DNA of 64,000 nucleotides, from contig JACKPJ010000003.1 of assembly GCA_024233625.1 (NCBI GenBank), positions 62,001 to 126,000 of the forward strand, read 5' to 3'. This DNA is from Deltaproteobacteria bacterium. GTDB taxonomy: Bacteria > UBA10199 > DSSB01. Positions 63,992-64,000 of this stretch are shown in pieces. The translations under genes and the position numbers were made by a program. The notes beneath the pieces were generated by a model. It saw only the letters and a program-made list of their open reading frames with translations. It ran no database searches and was not told the origin of the DNA. How positions within the stretch are numbered: position 1 is the stretch's first letter; every line of letters begins with the position of its first letter.

Positions 63992-64000
63992 GAATTTTCT

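Overview
The window is an AT-rich stretch of bacterial chromosome, about 90% coding. The suggested host is a Gram-negative of the old deltaproteobacterial grade (Myxococcota, Bdellovibrionota or one of their uncultured relatives). Four things point there: an MglA gliding-type GTPase downstream of dnaX-ybaB-recR, a lipoprotein with Myxococcus-type Cys-rich (DUF4215) repeats, outer-membrane TolC-type proteins, and F0 genes in a separate atpZ-atpI-atpB-atpE block. This is inferred from gene content and order only; no rRNA is present. I see no prophage, insertion sequence, transposase or CRISPR array.

Layout. 1-4825: a radical SAM protein related to spore photoproduct lyase, then a leftward block mtnA, mtnB, E1/ThiF-like and GNAT-like. 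4920-7217: pabB-pabC for 4-aminobenzoate. 7324-12333: a repeat lipoprotein, an 861+ residue protein of unknown function and a small protein. 12654-19174: metH, a TRAP transporter (DctQ and DctM) and a CDF cation exporter. 19289-21285: F0 ATP synthase genes. 21441-25537: csbD-like, 2Fe-2S ferredoxin, mglA, recR, ybaB, dnaX and the SRP RNA. 25668-37087: nif3-like, proB, ychJ-like, a secreted protein with a possible sorting tail, a sugar-phosphate group (phosphoglucose/mannose isomerase, DUF4301, phosphohexomutase, ROK kinase), three small envelope proteins and thrH. 37290-41722: TolC plus RND pump. 41834-49762: the classical thrS-infC-rpmI-rplT-pheS-pheT-ihfA-merR operon between tRNA-Val and tRNA-Pro. 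49803-57800: meaB, then an accessory stretch with orphan proteins, a B12-binding radical SAM enzyme, two aldolase paralogues and a methyltransferase. 57901-63991: HU, a second RND/TolC pair and an unknown gene.

How they connect. MtnA and MtnB recycle methylthioadenosine and MetH remakes methionine, so methyl and SAM metabolism recurs across the window. The isomerase, mutase and ROK kinase feed hexose phosphates. The thrS to merR block couples two aminoacyl-tRNA synthetases, IF3 and two ribosomal proteins to IHF.

Most unusual points: a tandem aldolase pair whose second member has lost the metal site inside an operon with an orphan protein; an E1-like/GNAT-like pair beside methionine salvage genes; an A9 slippery run with an internal Shine-Dalgarno in dnaX; likely AUU/AUA starts on three genes; and two copies of a structured repeat of about 125 bp.
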